Source: Cryptomeria japonica (taxonomy: Eukaryota; Streptophyta; Pinopsida; Cupressales; Cupressaceae). Taken from it: 64,000 nucleotides of DNA. The translations under genes were made by a program, and so were the position numbers. Location of the stretch: NCBI RefSeq assembly GCF_030272615.1, contig NC_081409.1, positions 473,736,573-473,800,572 on the forward strand, written 5' to 3'. Positions within the stretch are counted from its first letter, which is position 1. Each line of letters opens with the position of its first letter. The notes beneath the pieces are model-generated. The model saw only the letters and a list, made by a program, of their open reading frames with translations, was not told the origin of the DNA and ran no database searches. Below are positions 10,483 through 21,770 of the stretch, piece after piece.

Positions 10483-13475
10483 TGTGAGGCCCTACCTCGA
10501 CACATCCTCGCATTTCAGTGATTTTCATGTTGGACCTATTATGGATGCTTTATTTTTATGCATTATGGATATATAACTTTATATGCTCCCAGGATGGGAT
10601 AACATTGATATATATTGATGCTTCATTTCTATGCATTATGGATATAGAATTTTATATGATTTTAGGATAGGATAACATTGAGATGGTGTATGTCATTTAT
10701 TTGATTTGCAGGACTTTATTATGATGTTAGAAATATGATCCATATCTTATGAATGGATTAAATTTATGAGGACAATGATAAATTGCTTATGTGGATTGCT
10801 TTGTTATATGGTAAATTGATTTGTATGATGTCAATTGTATGCAGGGTGATTGATTTGTATTCTTATTTATGTGTTTAATATTATATGAGGCTATTTGGGA
10901 ATTACTAATGTGTAATTGAGATGCATAGGAAAATTAACCATGTGACCATGGAAACATTATGGAGAATCAAGCCTAGACCTATGTACGTTTGTAAAACCAG
11001 TGGTTGTCTATTTGGAGAAACAACACCCCGTATGTATCATATTTTATTCGTAAATGTAAATGTTTGCATGTGTGTTAAATTGTATTTATTAATTTGTGTA
11101 AATCCTACCAGAGATAATTTCCATGTGTGTATTTATGATGTGGAATTCTTTTGTAGTGTCACTTGACACATATGTTGTATGTTGTGTTGGCATTGTCATG
11201 TCACCTTTTGAGAGATTTATTTTACCAATGATATATTTCCAAATTATCCTTGAAGTTCCCAAGAAATCTAGGATAGTGAGCCATTAGGAGGGTCAACTCA
11301 GAGTTGACCCGTAGGTAAACTTTGGGTGGACTTTCAAAGGGTTAAATCAACTCCTAGAGTCAGTTTTGGAGCATTTTTAGTGGGCCCTATGGGGTACCTA
11401 TGGATGAGGGCCAAATTTGGCCATGTGTCCACTCCCTAGGGCTTGTTTAACCTCCCCAAAAAGTGGATTTTCCAAGATGGCCGAATTTCATCTTTAGGAG
11501 TGTCATCCTTGGTTAGATAACCTTCTTGGTATGTGTCATTCCTCTTCCCCATTCCATTCCTCTTCTTGAGGTGCCTTGGTTAGGGAGTGTGTAAGACTTA
11601 GGGAAGACCAACCAATGGGAGCTCTCACTCTATCCAAGAGGTTGGAAGGAGTGAGAGAAGCCTTCTTAAGCAAGGGATTGAGACTTAGAAATTTAATCAC
11701 CCACTCTCCATCTTTGGAGATGAGATCTTGCAGTTTTGAAACCAGTTTTGAATAGAATTTTTGGCTAAGTGTTGAAGAAAAGAAGTGTGGATTTGGGTTG
11801 CTCTTCTCCAAACTATCCCTAGCAAACCCTTGGTAGATTCAAGGTTGGTTCATTTTTTACTTTGTATGTTGAAAATCTGTTTTGAAAGATTGCTTGAATG
11901 TAGTTGTTTGTTTCCCTTGTATTTTCTTTGTGAAGATATTTATATGATTTTTCTCTTATTTTTGGTATGCAATTTCTTGTGTTTTGGGAGTATCCAAAGC
12001 CATCTTACCCTTGGGAGGGTAGAGTGATCTTGGGGGTGGAAGGTTGTTTGATAGCCTTAGAGTGAGAGGCTCTCTTTAAGAGAGTGATCTCAAGGGTTTG
12101 TTTATGTAACCCTTGTTGCATAGATTTATTTATGCATTTGGGGGTCATAAGGATGTTGGGTCAAGATGGATTTGTGGTGTGTTCTTGGTTGCCATAATAT
12201 TGCTTGTGATCTACTATCTTGCAGTCCTCCTCAAGGTACTTGGTCCACTTCCACCCATGTAAAAATCACATTATGTGATGAAGTTCAGCCTTGGGATGGG
12301 AATGTGATTGTTTTGAGTTTTTCCTTGCTTGTTTGTGTATTGTTTGAGTGTAACCCGTCTAGGTCTTGGCTCTCCAAGCTTGGGGGTGGCTTCTAGTAAG
12401 CCTAGGTTGGGAGGTGAGTCTTCCATGGTCACAACCTTAAGATTTTGTATTGCATGTTACTTTGGGAAGGGATTGAAGGAAAAACTTGGATATGGTCTTG
12501 TTGATTCTATTTTAGTTGTAGAAAAAGAATAGGGAATATAATATTGTATTTCAGTTACAAAAATGTAAGAGAAGGGTTTTATGTTGTATTTATTTTGAAA
12601 AGGAAATGTATTATTCAAAAAAGCTTACCATGTAATGTAGTGTATTTACTAAAGATGTTGATCTTTTAAGTAAGGAGAAAGCATTTTGAATAAATTCTGT
12701 AATGTTAATATTGTTGTCATTTATTTGAAATCTGTCATTTTCCTTCTAAATAATACAAGAAATTTACATAGATAAGTTAATTTATTTCAAAGAAAGCATG
12801 AATGTTAGTAAGCTGGAAATAACATGTAGTCCTAGTTATTTAGATCCTGGTGCAAAAATATGGTTAAAAGGATATTAGAGAAATAATAGGTTTGCATTCT
12901 TAAAGTTTTTAAATGATTTCTAGACTGTTATAAGGTTGTTGTAGTTTTATTTATCTCTGTCATTTATTCAAAAAAAAAGTGCAAAAAGTATAATGGAAAT
13001 AAATGAAACAAAAAGGCATGAATGTTAGTAAGAGAAAAGTAATTATTTAGTTTTAGTTATTTTCCAAATGCAAATAGGGTTAAATAGACATTTGAAGTAT
13101 AATAGTTTTGCATTGTACAAAATGATAATGTTTTTAAGTGTTTTCTAGACTTTTTTAATGTTGTTGTAATTTTATTTATTTCTGACATTTATTTATTTCA
13201 AAAAAAAATGCAGAAAGTTAAGGTAGACAAATTTATCTTTTCCTATAGTTAACTATTAGAAGTTTAAAATGAAAAGAAATGCAATTAGTTAAATCTGTTA
13301 GTTATAGAAAGTCTGATGTTATGTGATTTAAAAATATATATATATACAGCTTTAGACATAGAAGAGAAATCTAGAAATTCAGATAGATTTAAAAACAAAA
13401 CAAAAAAGCCAGTTACTATTAAATACCTTGTAAAAAAAAAAGAAATACATTAAAACTATTGGAAAGGAAATATTT

Positions 13476-13541
13476 TATATATATATATATATATATCTAT
13501 GTATGTATGTATGTATGTATGTATGTATGTATGTATGTATT
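13476..13541. repeat. (AT)n followed by (ATGT)n microsatellite
   Basis: A run of TA repeats passes into about nine copies of ATGT. The same place in the 3' LTR (28799-28835) carries a GT repeat instead, so the array changed after insertion. Confidence 0.9.
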
Positions 13542-13584
13542 CATTCTAAGTTTTTATAAAAAAAAAATTAAACAAAAAAAATAG

Positions 13585-13910
13585 GGAAGGTCCCGCGGAG
13601 CCGAAGCTCCATGCGGGAGACCCTTGGTGGCCCGAGGCCCACAGAGGCATCGGTGGCGCCGCTGCGGGCCACGACCCGCAGGGGTGGCCTTGGCCACCAC
13701 TGTAGGTCGCGCCCTGTAGGGACGTCGCGACGTCACTGCGGGCCGCGACCTGCAGTGGAGCCTCAACGCCGCTGCGGGTGGCCTCACCTTTGAACACCGC
13801 CCCTGTCATACCTTCCACGGCCCCTCCTATTAGCGTCACCAACCTCCTAACCCACCGCCCCCCTGCATAATCTTATCCGCCACCATGGTACGACCGCCGC
13901 CCTTATCGGG
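13585..13910. other. GC- and CpG-rich island in the chromovirus LTR
   Basis: A sharp switch from AT-rich to very GC-rich sequence with many CG dinucleotides, for example around CGCGGAGCCGAAGC and GACGTCGCGACGTC. The 3' LTR copy (28885-29050) lacks about 114 bases between two GCCGCTGCGGG repeats. Its role, if any, in LTR promoter activity is unknown. Confidence 0.75.
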
Positions 13911-14013
13911 TCCCCTGTACACACAGAACACACACACAAAAAAAAAAAGAGGGGGGGGGGGGTAAACCCTAGCATTAAAAAAAAAAAAAGTATGAACATG
14001 AAATGTAAAATAT

Positions 14014-14046
14014 GCAACCCTAACCTATATTCAGGTTAGGGTTAGC
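14014..14046. repeat. Telomere-like inverted repeat in the LTR
   Basis: Arms AACCCTAACCT (14016-14026) and AGGTTAGGGTT (14033-14043) are perfect complements around a 6-base loop. A weaker second copy follows near 14078-14110. Both are present in the 3' LTR (29207-29300). Confidence 0.75.
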
Positions 14047-15048
14047 TTATAAAATTAAAGAGGAAAATAGGAAATGCAACCCTAGCCCCTATTCACATTA
14101 GGGTTAGCATTTAGAAAAGGAAAGTAAATTATTAGAGTTGGTTTTAAATAAAATTTAGTAGAGAAATAACTCAACCCTATTTAGGGTTTGAGGTTTAAAA
14201 ATATTAGTTAAAGAGGGGGAAATTCTTTTTAAAGCTTGAAAAAGAATTTCCCTCCCATTTAATGAGAGCCAAGTGGGGAATTTAATTATAACTCCCTATT
14301 TGACTAAGGTGAAGATTAATTTATTTTAATATAGTCTTTTTATCAACGCATAATTTAAAACGGGGGTTAATTTTATATAGATATATTAATTCGCAATAAT
14401 TGATTTAATTTTAATAACTAGGGTTATTATATAGTTAATGTTCATATTTAATTAAATATGGATGTTAAGTTAAATTTAATTTGGGGGAAATTATTAATGA
14501 ATAGTAATAATTGTTTTACACGAAATCTAGTCTATGAGGTCAATTTTTTGCCAAGAGTTTAATAGTTAAAAATTTGAAGGTTTTGAGGATTTAAAATAGA
14601 CTTTAATATAAAATATATTTATTTGGCAAATATCATTATTGGATTGTTAACCTTATTGGTTATATTAAAAAAAGTGAATTTGCTTGCGCCCAGTTAATTA
14701 TTTTTAATTTAAGATAACATTATCATTATTTTAATTAGCCTAGAATAATTTTAATACAATCGAGATATTTAAATATCTCTCAACTTTAATTAGCGGAAAA
14801 TTAATTAGGTTGATTAAATTAATAAATTAAATTGCGATGACCCTCTTAGGGAATAATTAGTCTTCATTAATTATTGTCGCTTTATTGATTGAGTTAATTA
14901 TTTCAACTTTAGTAAACAATTATATTTACACCTTAGTTAAGATAAAACTTAATTGATTTCATTTTAATGTAGATTATATTATGAGTTTATGTTGCAAAAA
15001 AAAAAAATTGTTGTTCCGTTTTTGCCCAAAAGTTTGGGCATGACATTT

Positions 15049-15060
15049 TGGTATCAGAGC
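15049..15060 (+). other. Chromovirus primer binding site (initiator tRNA-Met)
   Basis: TGGTATCAGAGC lies 3 bases after the end of the 5' LTR. Confidence 0.95.
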
Positions 15061-15176
15061 AAGGTTTCCAACACTAGGAACCTTTCTCCATTATGTTTCG
15101 CTTTAATTATTTAATTAATTAAATTTTTCTCCAAAAAATATTTATTTATATCATTTTATTTTATTTTCTCATAAGG

Positions 15177-16760
15177 ATGTCTCTAACTACGCGACAAGCT
15201 CGAAAGCATGGTAGGGGTCCTAGGCGTACACGTATGGGACACGAAGATGTTGATAGGGAGGAACCGGTTCCAGAAGGGAACCCAGAGGCCCCTCCCGAAT
15301 GACCGGTTGACCCAAACCGAGACATCTTATTAGCACTTTAGAACCTGATTAGGATAGTACAGGATAGGCTTCCAGCAGTTGACCATCATGCAGAAAACCA
15401 GAACTCAGAGAGCCATAGATCTGCAGTTAGGGAACGGAGTAGGAGTCCACCTCCTAATCCCTTAGAGGGCTAGGTTGAGCATGAGCCTGAGTCCGTTCAT
15501 CTACCTGAACCACCTCCAGTAGCAGCACCTGTATATTTTGAGAGAGCACGTTGTGATCTAGGGGATCTGATCAGAGAGGTTTTGCGCCTCTAGCCACCAT
15601 CTTTGGGAGAATCTACCGATGAGGTAGAGGCTGAGGCTTGGCTTTTGAGCCTAGATCGGTGCTTTGCATTGCGTTCCTACGAAAGCAATCTGAAGGCATG
15701 AGTAGCAGTTCACCTTTTGAGAGGAACAACCTCCACATGGTGGAGATAGGAGGAATACAAGTGTGGCCTAGTTGAAGACACCCTCACATGGGAGATCTTT
15801 ACAGAGAGGTTCAGGGAGAGATACCTGTCGGAGCACTTCAGGTAGCGTAGGATAGATGAGTTCCATGACCTCCAGCAGAAGGGTCTCTAAGTGACCCAGT
15901 ATGAGAGTAAGTTCATCGAGCTCCTACTATATGTGGATTACCTGAAGGATGAGAAGCTTCTCGTCAACCGTTTTATCAGGGGACTGAATGTCAGGATAGC
16001 AGGACTGGTGAGGATGACCACTCCAGGAAGCCTTCGGGTTGTCGTGGAGAAGGCCTTGATAGCCGAGGAAATTCATGTCAGGCCTCGGGACACGAGGGAT
16101 CGGTTTTAGAATCGAAACCCTGCACCCCAGTCTTTTGGATTTCAGAAACCCCACTGGAAAGGCAACCACAGGAATACATCGGGGTCCTTTAAACCCCCTC
16201 CTCTGCAACAGTCACAACAGAATCATAGGCAGAGGCCCCCTTAAGGACAGCAAGACTTTAAGCCCAAGCAGTAGCATTCACAGGATCCTAGGCATGACCA
16301 GAGAGCACAGGGTACTCATACACCTCTGGTACGGACTCAACAGTCCTCCAGGGGTGGGTATAGTGGTTCAAGCAGGATAGGTGGATAGTCTTTCTCTAGG
16401 CCTTAGGGCATACAGTTTTAGGCATGCGGTGCTTGTTTCACATGTGGAGCCATGGGGCACATGGCGAGAGAGTGTCCATAGGCTCAGATGGCAGGTAGTC
16501 AGAGGATGGCAGCATCAGAGCCCAGGGTTGGGGATATGGGCAAGTCCCATAGGGTCTTCGCAGCGGTTGACAACCACCAGGCAGAGCACCAGGCCACAAT
16601 TATTGAGGCTGCATGTATGATCAGTGGTATCAGTGTTTCTATATTGTTTGACTTAGTAGGTACTGATTCCTTTATATCTCCATTGGTTGTGGAGCGTTGC
16701 GGGCTAGTGGCAATTAGGCAAGGAGTCGGTTGGGAAGTGGAGTTAGCTTCAGGATGCTAA
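15177..16760 (+). pseudogene. Chromovirus gag and start of protease, heavily decayed
   Basis: From ATG 15177 a single frame can be read to 16760 across about fifteen internal stops (about eleven TAG, two TAA, two TGA). Most TAG and TAA stops sit where glutamine is expected, for example HFR-stop-RRIDEFHDLQQKGL-stop-VTQYESKF. The gag core (TERFRERYLSEHF, YESKFIELLLYVDYLKDEKL, RFIRGLNVRIAGLV) and a zinc knuckle CFTCGAMGHMAREC (about 16433-16474) are clear. A protease-like end, ILFDLVGTDSFISP, has lost the DSGAT catalytic motif. The frame stops at 16758-16760, where an internal deletion joins it to the RT. Confidence 0.88.
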
Positions 16761-19225
16761 AGTGTTTTCCAAAATAGATCTGAAGTCAAGGTACCATCAG
16801 TTGAGGATAGTGGAGAGTGATATCCACAAGACCGCGTTTTATGGCCACTATGAGTTCACTGTGGTCCCTTTCAGTCTTACGAATGCTCTAGTTGTATTCA
16901 TGAGTCTCATGAATGGGGTATTCTGCACTTTCCTTGACCGGTTTGTGATTGTGTTCCTCAATGACATATTGATATATTCTCGGAATGAGAAGGAGCATGA
17001 AGAGCACTTGAGGCAAGTTTTGCAGTGTTTGAGGGACAATCAATTGTACGGAATTTGTCGAAGTGTGCTTTCTTTAGATCAGAGGTCAAGTACCTTAGGC
17101 ATGTTATATCCAGTGATGGGATCTTAGTTGACCCATCAAAGATCAAAGCTATTATGGATTAGCCAGTGCCAACCAATGTGGCAGAGGTCAGGAGCTTCAT
17201 GGGTCTAGCAGGTTACTACAGACGCTTCATTGAGGGATTTTCCAAAGTTGCACATCCCATTACATCCCTTCAGCGAAAGGGAAAGAAATTCGAGTGGACA
17301 TAAAGGTGTGAGAGGGATTTTGAGGATCTGAAAAGGGCACTCACTAGTGAACCTATTCTTATTGTGCTAGACCCCACGGCTGATTTCATGGTATGCATAG
17401 ATGCTTCTTTGGATGGATTAGGAGTAGTCCTTATGCAAGAGGGTCGAGTTATACCTTATGAGTCTAGGAAGCTTAAGACTCATGAGCTTAACTACCCTAC
17501 GCATGACCTTGAGCTTGCAGCAGTAGTGCATGTGCTTGTGAGGTGGAGACACTTCCCCTTTTGGGTCATCATTTCGAGCTTCATTCAGATCATCAGAGCT
17601 TGTAGGACATCTTCACCCAGCCTAATCTTAATGCCCGTTAGAGGAGATAGATGGAGTTTCTATGCGAGTATGATTTTGATGTCCACTACATCAAGGGGAA
17701 AGAGAACATAGTTGCAGATGCCTTGAGTAGGAGACGTCATGAGGTATACTCCATATCTATGAGCACAGAGTTGAGAGATAGTATATTGCAGTAGTTGCCA
17801 GAGGATGGATGGTATTTGGAGGTTTGTCAAGTGATTTGATCATAGGAGACCCTGGAGGGGAAGTATGTGGATTATTCCTTAGAGTGTGATGGACTATTAC
17901 GCCATAAAGGGTGCATCTATGTACCTTCTCCCGAGGGTTTGTGAGAGTTCATTGTCATGGAGGCTCATAGAGCTCCCTATGCAGCACATCCCGAGGTTAA
18001 GAAGATGCATGCAAACTTGAGACAATTATATCATTGGCCAGGTATGCGGCAACTTATTGCTGAGTTAGTAGCCCGATGTCTTGAGTGTCAGAGAGTCAAG
18101 GCGGAGCATCGTCATCCTAGTGGGTTGCTCCAGTCCCATGCTATACCAGAATGGAAGTAGGATACTATATCCATGGATTTCATCATTGGTCTTCCCATGT
18201 CATCTCGTCGCCATGATGTCATCTTGGCGACAGTTGACAAGTTGACCAAAGTGGCCCACTTCTCACCAGTTCGGACTACCTTCACAGCACCAGTAGTGGC
18301 ATAAGTATTCTTGTGAGACATTGTTAGACTTCATGGCGTTCCACGCAAGATTATTTTTGACAGAGACTCTCTCTTTACTTCTTCCTTTTGGAAGGCGTTA
18401 CAGGCAGCCATGGGTACCAGACCCAACTTAAGTACAGCCTATCATCCGAAAATGGATGGTCAGACAGAGAGGGTAAATCAGGTGTTAGAGGATTTGCTCT
18501 GCATGTATGTCATGGATCATCAGACCAGATGGGAGGAGTACCTTCCTTTGGTAGAGTTTGCCTATAATAATGGGCATAACACTTCCTTGGGGATGCCACT
18601 GTTTCAGGCTTTGTATGGCAGACCTTGTAGGACACCTTTGATTTGGGACCGTATTGAGGATAGAGTGGCCATAGGTCTTGAGATGGTTCATGATATGGAG
18701 CAGCAGGTGATTTTGATTAGACAGCGCCTTAGAGAGGCACATGATAGGCAGAAGAGGTATGCAGATGCAAAGAGGATAGACCAGAGCTTCATGGTTGCGG
18801 ACAGAGTTTTCCTGAGAGCGCGACCGCATAAGAGTCCAATCTGTTATGGAAAGGGTTCTTTGATCGCACCTCGCTTTGTCGGACCATTTGAGATCCTTGA
18901 GAGGATAGGACTAGTTTCTTATTGCCTAGCTTTGCCACCTAGCCTGTCACGCATCCACGATGTGTTTCATGTATCAGTTTTGAGGAAGTATATCTATGAT
19001 GAGTCTCATATTTTAGATTGGGATGCCTTGCAGGTGGAGTCAGACGAGCAGCTAGCTTTGGAGCCCATTCGCATTTTGGCTTGCTGGATGTTGGCCCTTC
19101 GAGGTCGAGAGATGGACCGGAATAGGGTCCAGTGGGATTGCTATGATGAGATTACAGCTTCATGGGAGGACACAGCACGTATGAGATCACAGTACCCTCA
19201 TCTTTTTTATGAACTCTGGGAGTAA
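16761..19225 (+). pseudogene. Chromovirus pol: RT (5' part deleted), RNase H, integrase, chromodomain-like end
   Basis: The sequence jumps from protease to the middle of RT ([16 protein letters not shown]), so roughly 200 or more residues are missing. The RT active site reads [12 protein letters not shown], with the first aspartate of the usual DD changed to N. RNase H (ADFMVCIDASLDGLGVVL, about 17380-17425) is followed by the integrase zinc finger (HANLRQLYHWPGM, then CLECQRVKA), the core (MDFIIGLP, IIFDRDSLFTS, YHPKMDGQTERVNQ) and a last open stretch 18410-19225. This ends in a region like the Tekay chromodomain (VQWDCYDEITASWE, MRSQYPHLF). The many stops and frameshifts rule out function. 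Confidence 0.9.
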
Positions 19226-19235
19226 TTTTATGCCT

Positions 19236-19247
19236 AGAGGGGGAGGG
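19236..19247 (+). other. Chromovirus polypurine tract
   Basis: AGAGGGGGAGGG directly precedes the 3' LTR start at 19248. Confidence 0.9.
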
Positions 19248-21310
19248 TGTGAGGCCCTACCTCGACCAATCCTAGCATTTTAGTGATTTTCATGTTGGAG
19301 CTATTATGGATGCTTTATTTTTATGCATTATAGACATAGAACTTTATATGATCCCAGGATGGGATAACATTGATATGTATTGATGCTTCATTTCTATGCA
19401 TTATGGATATAAAATTTTATATGATTTTAGGATAGGATAACATTGAGATGGTGTATGTCATTTATTTGATTTGCGGGACTTTATTATGATGTTAGAAATA
19501 TGATGCATATCTTATGAATGGATTAAATTTATGAGGACTATGATAAATTGTTTATGTGGATTGCTTTGTTATATGGTAAATTGATATGTATGATGTCATT
19601 TGTATGCAGAGTGATTGATTTGTATTCTTATTTATGTGTTTAAAATTATCCTTGAAGTTCCCAAGAAATCTAGGATAGTGAGCCATTAGGAGGGTCAACT
19701 CGGAGTTGACCCATAGGTAAACTCTGGGCGGACTTTCAAAGGGTTAAACCAACTCCTAGAGTCAGTTTTGGGGCATTTTTAGTGGGCCCTATGGGGTACC
19801 TATGGATGAGGGCCAAATTTGGTCATGTGTCCACTCCCTAGGGCTTGTTAACCTCCCCAAAAAGTGGATTTCCCAAGATGGCCGAATTTCATCTTTAGGA
19901 GTGCCATCATTGGTTAGATAACCTTCTTGGTATGTGTCATTCATCTTCCCCATTCCATTCCTCTTCTTGAGGTGCCTTGGTTAGGGAGTGTGTAAGACCT
20001 AGGTAAGACCAACCAATGGGATCTCTCACTCTATCCAAGAGGTTGGAAGGAATGAGAGAAGCCTTCTTAGGCAAGGGATTGAGACTTAGAAATTTAATCA
20101 CCCACTCTCTATCTTTGGAGATAAGATCTTGCAGTTTTGAAACCAGTTTTGAATAGAATTTTTGGCTAAGTGTTGAAGAAAAGAAGTGTGGATTTGGGTT
20201 GCTCTTCTCCAAACTATCCCTAGCAAACCCTTGGCAGATTCAAGGTTGGTTCATTTTCTTACTTTGTATGTTGAAAATCTGTTTTGAAAGATTGCTTGAA
20301 TGTAGTTGTTTGCTTCCCTTGTATTTTCTTTGTGAAGATATTTATGTGATTTTTCTCTTATTTTTGGTATGCAATTTCTTGTGTTTTGGGAGTATCCAAG
20401 GCCATCTTACCCTTGGGAGGGTAGAGTGGTCTTGGGGGTGGAAGGTTGTTTGGCAGCCTTAGAGTGAGAGGCTCTCTTTAAGAGAGTGATCTCAAGGGTT
20501 TGTTTATGTGACCCTTGATGCATAGTTTTGTTTATGCATTTGGGGGTCATAAGGGGAGATATATGGCATGTATGCCTTGGGGGTCATAAGGATGTTGGGT
20601 CAAGATGGATTTGTGATGTGTTCTTGTTTGTCATAAGATGGCTTGTGATCTACTATCTTGCAGTCCTCCTCAAGGTACTTGGTCCACTTCTACCCATGTA
20701 AAAATCACATTATGTGATGAAGTTCAGCCTTGGGATGGGAATGTGATTGTTTTGAGTTATTCCTTGCTTGTTTATGTATTGTTTGAGTGTAACATGTCTA
20801 GGTCTTGGTTCTCCAAGCTCGGAGTGGCTTCTAGTAAGCCTAGGTTGGGAGGTGAGCCCTCCATGGTCACAACCTTAAAATTTTGTATTGCAGGTTGCTT
20901 TGGAAAGGGATTGAAGGAAAAGCTTGGATATGGTCTTGTTGATTCTATTTTAGTTGCAGAAAAAGAATAGGGAATATAATATTGTATTTCAGTTACAGAA
21001 ATGTAAGAGAAGAGTTTTATGTTGTATTTATTTTGAAAAGTAAATGTACTATTCAAAAAAGCTTACCATGTAATGTAGTGTATTTACTAAAGATGTTGAT
21101 CTTTTAAGTAAGGAGAAAGCATTTTGAATCAATTCTGTAATGTTAATGTTGTTGTCATTTATTTGAAATCTATCATTTTCCTTCTAATAATACAAGAAAT
21201 TTACATAGATAAGTTAATTTATTTCAAAGAAAGCATGAATGTTAGTAAGCTGGAAATAACATTTAGTCCTACTTATTTAGATCCTAGTGCAAAAATATGG
21301 TTAAAAGGAT

Positions 21311-21748
21311 TGTTGGTGTAAATAAATATTCATTTTAGATATTATTACACTTACTTAAGTTAACTTAGGATAATGCATCTCTTCGTAGTTTGGATTTGAG
21401 ACACTTAGGGAAGTGTACACATAGAGATAGAGCTTGTAGGAGAAATTCCACCTTTTGTGGTCTTATTTTGTTGTTACACTCCACATTTGGTGGGTCATCC
21501 ACCTCTTGTGGAATATTATATTATTTCTCCTACCTACCCCTAGTATTTCTTACCTACCCTTGTTTCTCATTGATCCACATGTCATATTTGTGTGCTCATA
21601 CATCCATATGGCCTTGCCTATATAAGCAGGCCTCTATTCATTGTATTGGTTAATTCAGTTGATCATTTTACATATTGATGAGAATACAGTTTGTTCTTGT
21701 CATTCTATTGTCTCTTTTATGCTTTTCATTGTGCCCTTGATCTTGGCA
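21311..21748 (+). repeat. Copia-B 5' LTR
   Basis: It starts TGTTGGTGTAAAT and ends near GATCTTGGCA. A TATA-like TATATAAG lies at 21619-21626, a likely transcription start region. Confidence 0.93.
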
Positions 21749-21758
21749 AAATCCTACA

Positions 21759-21770
21759 TGGTATCAGAGC
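21759..21770 (+). other. Copia-B primer binding site (initiator tRNA-Met)
   Basis: TGGTATCAGAGC follows the LTR after a spacer of about 10 bases, longer than in the other elements here. Confidence 0.92.

Larger units (their letters stand above)
10483..15045 (+). repeat. Tekay-like element 5' LTR
   Basis: The LTR starts TGTGAGGCCC and ends TTTGGGCATGACA, 4563 bp. It contains an imperfect tandem duplication of about 220-bp period (12700-13215, marked by GCATGAATGTTAGTAAG at 12796 and 13016). It also holds a GC-rich island (13585-13910), homopolymer and simple repeats, and telomere-like inverted repeats near 14014-14110. ORFs on both strands of the LTR (for example 11811-11536) recur in the 3' LTR only because the LTR is duplicated; no known protein is seen. 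Confidence 0.93.

Noticed and set aside
11536-11811. 91-codon minus-strand ORF, repeated at 19937-20212
   Set aside because: Repeated only because it lies in both chromovirus LTRs; no domain, and LTRs are non-coding.
12166-12532. Cysteine-rich plus-strand ORFs in the LTR, repeated at 20638-20970
   Set aside because: Same explanation: LTR duplication with chance open frames.
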